Origin: Ilumatobacteraceae bacterium
GTDB lineage: Bacteria; Actinomycetota; Acidimicrobiia; Acidimicrobiales; Ilumatobacteraceae
DNA length: 9,440 nt
Assembly (NCBI GenBank): GCA_030728545.1
Contig: JANQZQ010000013.1
Span: forward strand, 1-9,440
Reading direction: 5' to 3'
Shown here piece by piece: positions 6,647 to 9,440 of this stretch. A model generated the notes under the pieces. That model saw nothing but the letters and a program-made list of their open reading frames with translations, had not been told where the DNA came from and searched no databases. Position 1 is the first letter of the stretch, and each line of letters opens with the position of its first letter. The position numbers were made by a program, and so were the translations under genes.

Positions 6647-7174
6647 GTGTTTGACCGGATCATTGCCGCGGCAGCCAGTCGCTGGTTTCGATTGGTGCTC
6701 GTCTCGCTGTTGGTGTTGTCGCTGCAAACCACGTTGTTTAGCGAGGTGCGACCGTTTGGATACGCCATTCAGATTCTGGCTATCTTCGTCGCGAGTGCTG
6801 GGGCCACCCACGATGTGTACGTCGGAGCCATAGCAGGGCTTGTTAGTGGTTTTATGTACGACGCAATCTTGGCGACACCGCTTGGTATTTCGGCTTTGGT
6901 GCTGGGCGTGGTTGGTGCTACCGCAGCCCTGATGCTGCAGCCGTTTCGCGACCCCACGTGGTGGCTTCGTTTGTTGGTGATCGGCGTAGCGGCTGCACTG
7001 GGTGAAGTTGTGACGCCGTTGTTGAAAGCAGTCGTTGGTTTAGATGGTTGGTTGGAGTGGCGCATTCTCGGAGCAATGTCCGTGACTTTCTTCGCGGCGT
7101 TGGTGTTCGCTGCACCGATGATTTCGTTGGCACGCTGGACGTTGCGAGAAAAGGCGATCTATGGCAGTCGATAA
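6647..7174 (+). CDS. mreD: Rod shape-determining protein MreD
   Basis: MreD is a small integral membrane protein of the elongasome whose exact task is not settled; it acts with MreC on PBP2/RodA. The 175-aa product is strongly hydrophobic, with about five or six membrane segments (roughly 14-31, 38-52, 56-74, 80-97, 106-130 and 138-162). It contains the family pattern GAIAGLVSGFMYDAILATPLGISAL (60-84 in parts: G-x-x-x-G-L ... DA ... PLG). The GTG at 6647 lies 3 nt after the mreC stop, and there is no clear Shine-Dalgarno apart from GGCCGG; coupling to mreC is probable. Its last 14 nt overlap the start of mrdA in another frame. Sequence conservation in MreD is low, so the call rests on hydrophobic profile, motif and position between mreC and PBP2, which together make it secure. 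Confidence 0.93.
   Translation: MFDRIIAAAASRWFRLVLVSLLVLSLQTTLFSEVRPFGYAIQILAIFVASAGATHDVYVGAIAGLVSGFMYDAILATPLGISALVLGVVGATAALMLQPFRDPTWWLRLLVIGVAAALGEVVTPLLKAVVGLDGWLEWRILGAMSVTFFAALVFAAPMISLARWTLREKAIYGSR
7149..7154 (+). promoter_or_regulatory. Ribosome binding site of mrdA inside mreD
   Basis: AAAAGG lies 6 nt before the ATG at 7161, within the last codons of mreD. It fixes the mrdA start and means the PBP2 gene begins before mreD ends. Confidence 0.55.
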
Positions 7175-9326
7175 ACAGCAACGGCGGTGGTCGGCCTTGG
7201 GCGGGTTTGCCATTGCACTGCTGGTGGTGTTGCTGGCGCGAGTGTGGTTTTTGCAGGCAGTCACCAAGGAAGAAACGGATCGCATTATTGATCGTGTACA
7301 GACACGCGTGGTGAAGTTGATTCCCGAGCGTGGTCGAATCTTTGACGTGAATGGCCGTGTCGTGGCCGACAACAAGCGGGTGCTGGTTGCCACCATCGAT
7401 CGGCGAGTTATTAGTGACCCCCAAGATCGGCTGGAGATGTTTCAGCGCTTGTCAGGGCCACTCGATACCCCAATCGAGCGTTTGTATACCCGCGCTGACG
7501 ACAAGCGCTATGACCAACTCACGGAGATGCCGTTGGCATTTGATATCTCTGAAGAGCAAGCTGCATTTTTGATGGAACGCATCGAGGACTATCCGGGTGT
7601 GGTCATCAAAGAAGATTGGCGGCGCATCTATCAATACGGCGCGGTCGGCAGCCATGTGATTGGGTTTCTTGGTGCCATTCAGCCCGGTTCTGCGGAATAT
7701 TACAAGTCGCTTGGTTATGACCCCAACGAGCGCGTCGGGTTGTACGGCGTTGAACTCACCTACGAAGTCGACCTACGTGGCATTCCTGGCTATGTGCGCT
7801 ACGAGGTTGACGCTGTGGGGCGTATCAAACGCGTCATAGAGCGGGTGGAAGCCCAATCGGGTCGCGACTTGCAGTTGTCGATTGATTTTAAACTGCAGCA
7901 GTTTGCCGAACAAGCGTTGGAGTCGCAGTTGGTGGTGCGACAGCGCAACGAGGCTCCGCAAGTGATGTTGCCCGAAGGGATTCCAGACCCTCAATATGAA
8001 GAAGTCAATTACTACAAAGCGCCAGCGGGTTCGGTGGTGGTGATGAACCACAACACCGGCGAGGTGGTGGCGATGGCGTCGTATCCGCGCTTTGACAGTC
8101 GGTGGTTCACCGCAAATGTTGATGCCGAGAAGTTCGCTCAGGTGTTTCCACTTACCGACGACCCCGACCTTTCCATTTTGGTTAACCGAGCGGTGTCGGG
8201 TCGGTACAACCTTGGCAGCAGTTTTAAACCGTTCGTTGCCTATGCAGCATTGAACACGGGTCAACTTCCTGGGGGAGTGGCGTACACCTTTGACGACCAA
8301 GGCACATACAAGTTAGAAAGCATTCCCAAGGAACGTTGTGACCAGGGCGTGAAGTGCGTATTTCGCAACGCCGTTTGTCGTTCGACTGGCGGCCCATGTA
8401 GGTACGGCAAAGTGGACGTCGAGGCAGCACTCGCAGTTTCAAGTGACACATTTTTTTACAAGATCGGCGAGCAAATTTTGACGGAGCGCGGCTATCGGGC
8501 CGTGCTTGAAGAAGAAGTGCGACGCTTCGGCTTCGGCTCGCCAACCAATGTTGATTTGCCCTTCGAATATGCAGGAACGATTCCGAATGCTGCGTATAAG
8601 AAATATTTGGCAAGTCTTGGGGTTATCACCGAAGATGCCGGACGCGCGTACTACGTGGGCGACAATGTGCTGTTTTCGATCGGCCAGGGGTTGTTGTCGG
8701 CGTCTCCACTGCAAGTGGCTAATGCATACAGTGCCCTCGGCAACAACGGCACCCTGCACGAGCCGCGCGTAGTGCGTGCCGTATTGACGCCAGGTACGCG
8801 CAACAAGGCTGCTGGGCTTGCTGACCTGCAAACAGCATCGGTCGTTACACCAGTTGTAGACAAAGTGTCAAGCACCAGCATTCCGTTACCACCCGAGGTA
8901 CGTGACCCGATTGTTTCTGGACTGCAGCGAGTGATCACCGGTCCAGGGGTGACGTCTGATTATTACCACAAGACCACCGGCGAGAACCTATTCCGTAATT
9001 ATTCGGGAATCCCTATCGCCGGAAAAACTGGCACTGCCCAAGGCTTCAATAACTTGCCATGGAACGACTCGTCGGCATTCGGTGCGTTTAGCTTGGATGC
9101 AGACTCGCCGTACAGTGCTTTTGCGTATCTGGAAAAGGCTGGATATGGGGCAACGGCGGCTGCACCGGTGGTGAAGTGCATCTTTTTAGCGCTCAGCAAA
9201 CAGTGGCGGGTGGATGAACTGATTCCCGCCGACCCGTTGGACACAGCATCAGCCATCGCCGCACCCTCGACTCGGCTGCGCAACCCCATGTGCCTAGTCA
9301 GCGCTCCAGCAGAGTCGCGAGGCTGA
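7161..9326 (+). CDS. mrdA: Penicillin-binding protein 2 (elongasome peptidoglycan transpeptidase, class B PBP)
   Basis: PBP2 cross-links new peptidoglycan strands during elongation, paired with the glycosyltransferase RodA. The 721-aa product has a single N-terminal membrane anchor at about 11-32 after a KQQRR patch. The pedestal domain starts with PERGRIFDVNGRVVADN (55-71). The GVGLYGVE-like motif appears as RVGLYGVELTYEVDLRG. The transpeptidase domain follows with the three catalytic motifs: SSFK at 353-356 (nucleophile Ser353, Lys356), SSD at 427-429 (the SxN/SxD box) and KTG at 622-624 (AGKTGTAQ). FSIGQGLLSASPLQVANAYSALGN is the usual PBP2 helix before the last motif. Between SSFK and SSD there is a loop with four cysteines (393, 399, 406 and 413). 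The residues before Ser353 are YNLG rather than the common PPG. After KTG comes PWNDSSAFGAF, AYLEKAGYGATAAAPVV and a polar tail of about 40 residues. The start is backed by AAAAGG. Its stop is one base before rodA. Confidence 0.97.
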   Translation: MAVDKQQRRWSALGGFAIALLVVLLARVWFLQAVTKEETDRIIDRVQTRVVKLIPERGRIFDVNGRVVADNKRVLVATIDRRVISDPQDRLEMFQRLSGPLDTPIERLYTRADDKRYDQLTEMPLAFDISEEQAAFLMERIEDYPGVVIKEDWRRIYQYGAVGSHVIGFLGAIQPGSAEYYKSLGYDPNERVGLYGVELTYEVDLRGIPGYVRYEVDAVGRIKRVIERVEAQSGRDLQLSIDFKLQQFAEQALESQLVVRQRNEAPQVMLPEGIPDPQYEEVNYYKAPAGSVVVMNHNTGEVVAMASYPRFDSRWFTANVDAEKFAQVFPLTDDPDLSILVNRAVSGRYNLGSSFKPFVAYAALNTGQLPGGVAYTFDDQGTYKLESIPKERCDQGVKCVFRNAVCRSTGGPCRYGKVDVEAALAVSSDTFFYKIGEQILTERGYRAVLEEEVRRFGFGSPTNVDLPFEYAGTIPNAAYKKYLASLGVITEDAGRAYYVGDNVLFSIGQGLLSASPLQVANAYSALGNNGTLHEPRVVRAVLTPGTRNKAAGLADLQTASVVTPVVDKVSSTSIPLPPEVRDPIVSGLQRVITGPGVTSDYYHKTTGENLFRNYSGIPIAGKTGTAQGFNNLPWNDSSAFGAFSLDADSPYSAFAYLEKAGYGATAAAPVVKCIFLALSKQWRVDELIPADPLDTASAIAAPSTRLRNPMCLVSAPAESRG
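9319..9322 (+). promoter_or_regulatory. Ribosome binding site of rodA inside mrdA
   Basis: GAGG lies 5 nt before the ATG at 9328 within the last codons of mrdA. It supports that start for the partial gene at the end of the window. Confidence 0.45.
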
Positions 9327-9327
9327 G

Positions 9328-9440
9328 ATGTCTATTGCCTTTCGAGTCCGTTCCCGCCCCGGCGACCCACGCGGTTCGGCGAGTGTGCTTGACCCGTGGC
9401 GCAAGGTCGACTGGATGATGATTTGGGCGGTTGGTGCGCT
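9328..9440 (+). CDS. rodA: RodA/FtsW-family peptidoglycan glycosyltransferase, N-terminal fragment (cut by the window end)
   Basis: RodA is a multi-pass SEDS-family membrane enzyme that polymerises lipid II into glycan strands next to PBP2. Only 37 codons are visible. They read MSIAFRVRSRPGDPRG, then LDPWRKVDWMMIWAVGA. The arginine-rich cytoplasmic N terminus leads into DPWRKVDW and the beginning of a first hydrophobic helix, a pattern common at the start of RodA/FtsW proteins (R-x-x-D-W followed by a membrane segment). The ATG at 9328 is one base after the mrdA stop and has GAGG 5 nt upstream. No catalytic or transport-helix motif is in view, so the call depends mostly on position: in mreBCD-mrdA operons the next gene is normally rodA. 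FtsW is the less likely alternative. Confidence 0.8.
   Translation, partial: MSIAFRVRSRPGDPRGSASVLDPWRKVDWMMIWAVGA

Noticed and set aside
6106..6768. 220-codon open frame on the minus strand opposite mreC/mreD
   Set aside because: It mirrors the codon pattern of mreC, its product has no recognisable domain, and the poly-Val run in it is just the complement of the Thr codons.
1..9440. A novel defence, mobile or biosynthetic system
   Set aside because: Every long stretch is explained by well-known housekeeping genes in a conserved order; no integrase, transposase, toxin or unknown gene is present.

Overview
The window looks like a chromosomal housekeeping segment of an actinobacterium. Three things point there. 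The gene order resembles the classical actinobacterial run (trigger factor, clpP, clpX, folC, ndk, mreBCD, PBP2, rodA; as I recall it, Streptomyces has this order with a second clpP, valS and a small gene added). The ClpP, ClpX and FolC proteins resemble their actinobacterial homologues, for example those I recall from Mycobacterium. GTG starts are frequent. The base composition looks only moderately GC-rich (mid-50s percent by eye, not computed). Together with the Thr-rich linker in MreC, this makes me favour a class such as Acidimicrobiia over Streptomyces- or Mycobacterium-type lineages. That placement is an inference.

Layout: ten genes, all on the + strand, almost without gaps. First comes a protein-quality-control block: the C-terminal part of trigger factor (cut by the window start), then clpP (8-nt overlap) and clpX. 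Next are two metabolic genes, folC (folate polyglutamylation) and ndk (nucleoside diphosphate kinase). The rest is the elongasome operon: mreB, mreC, mreD, mrdA (PBP2) and the first 37 codons of rodA (cut by the window end). The largest gap between genes is about 19 nt, and no terminator-like hairpin is evident. The whole stretch could be read as one or a few overlapping operons, with any promoters lying outside the window or inside genes.

How the genes work together: trigger factor receives nascent chains at the ribosome, and ClpXP unfolds and degrades tagged or damaged proteins. FolC and Ndk support one-carbon and nucleotide metabolism. MreB filaments, MreC, MreD, the transpeptidase PBP2 and the glycosyltransferase RodA form the machine that lengthens the lateral cell wall, so the organism is probably rod-shaped or elongated.

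I see no mobile element, CRISPR array, tRNA/rRNA gene or obvious foreign DNA. I did not find an undescribed system. The points most worth a second look are a low-complexity Thr/Ser-rich insertion inside the MreC C-terminal domain, a four-cysteine cluster between the active-site motifs of PBP2, a single ClpP2-like clpP where actinobacteria usually carry a tandem pair, and small motif deviations in FolC, ClpX and PBP2.
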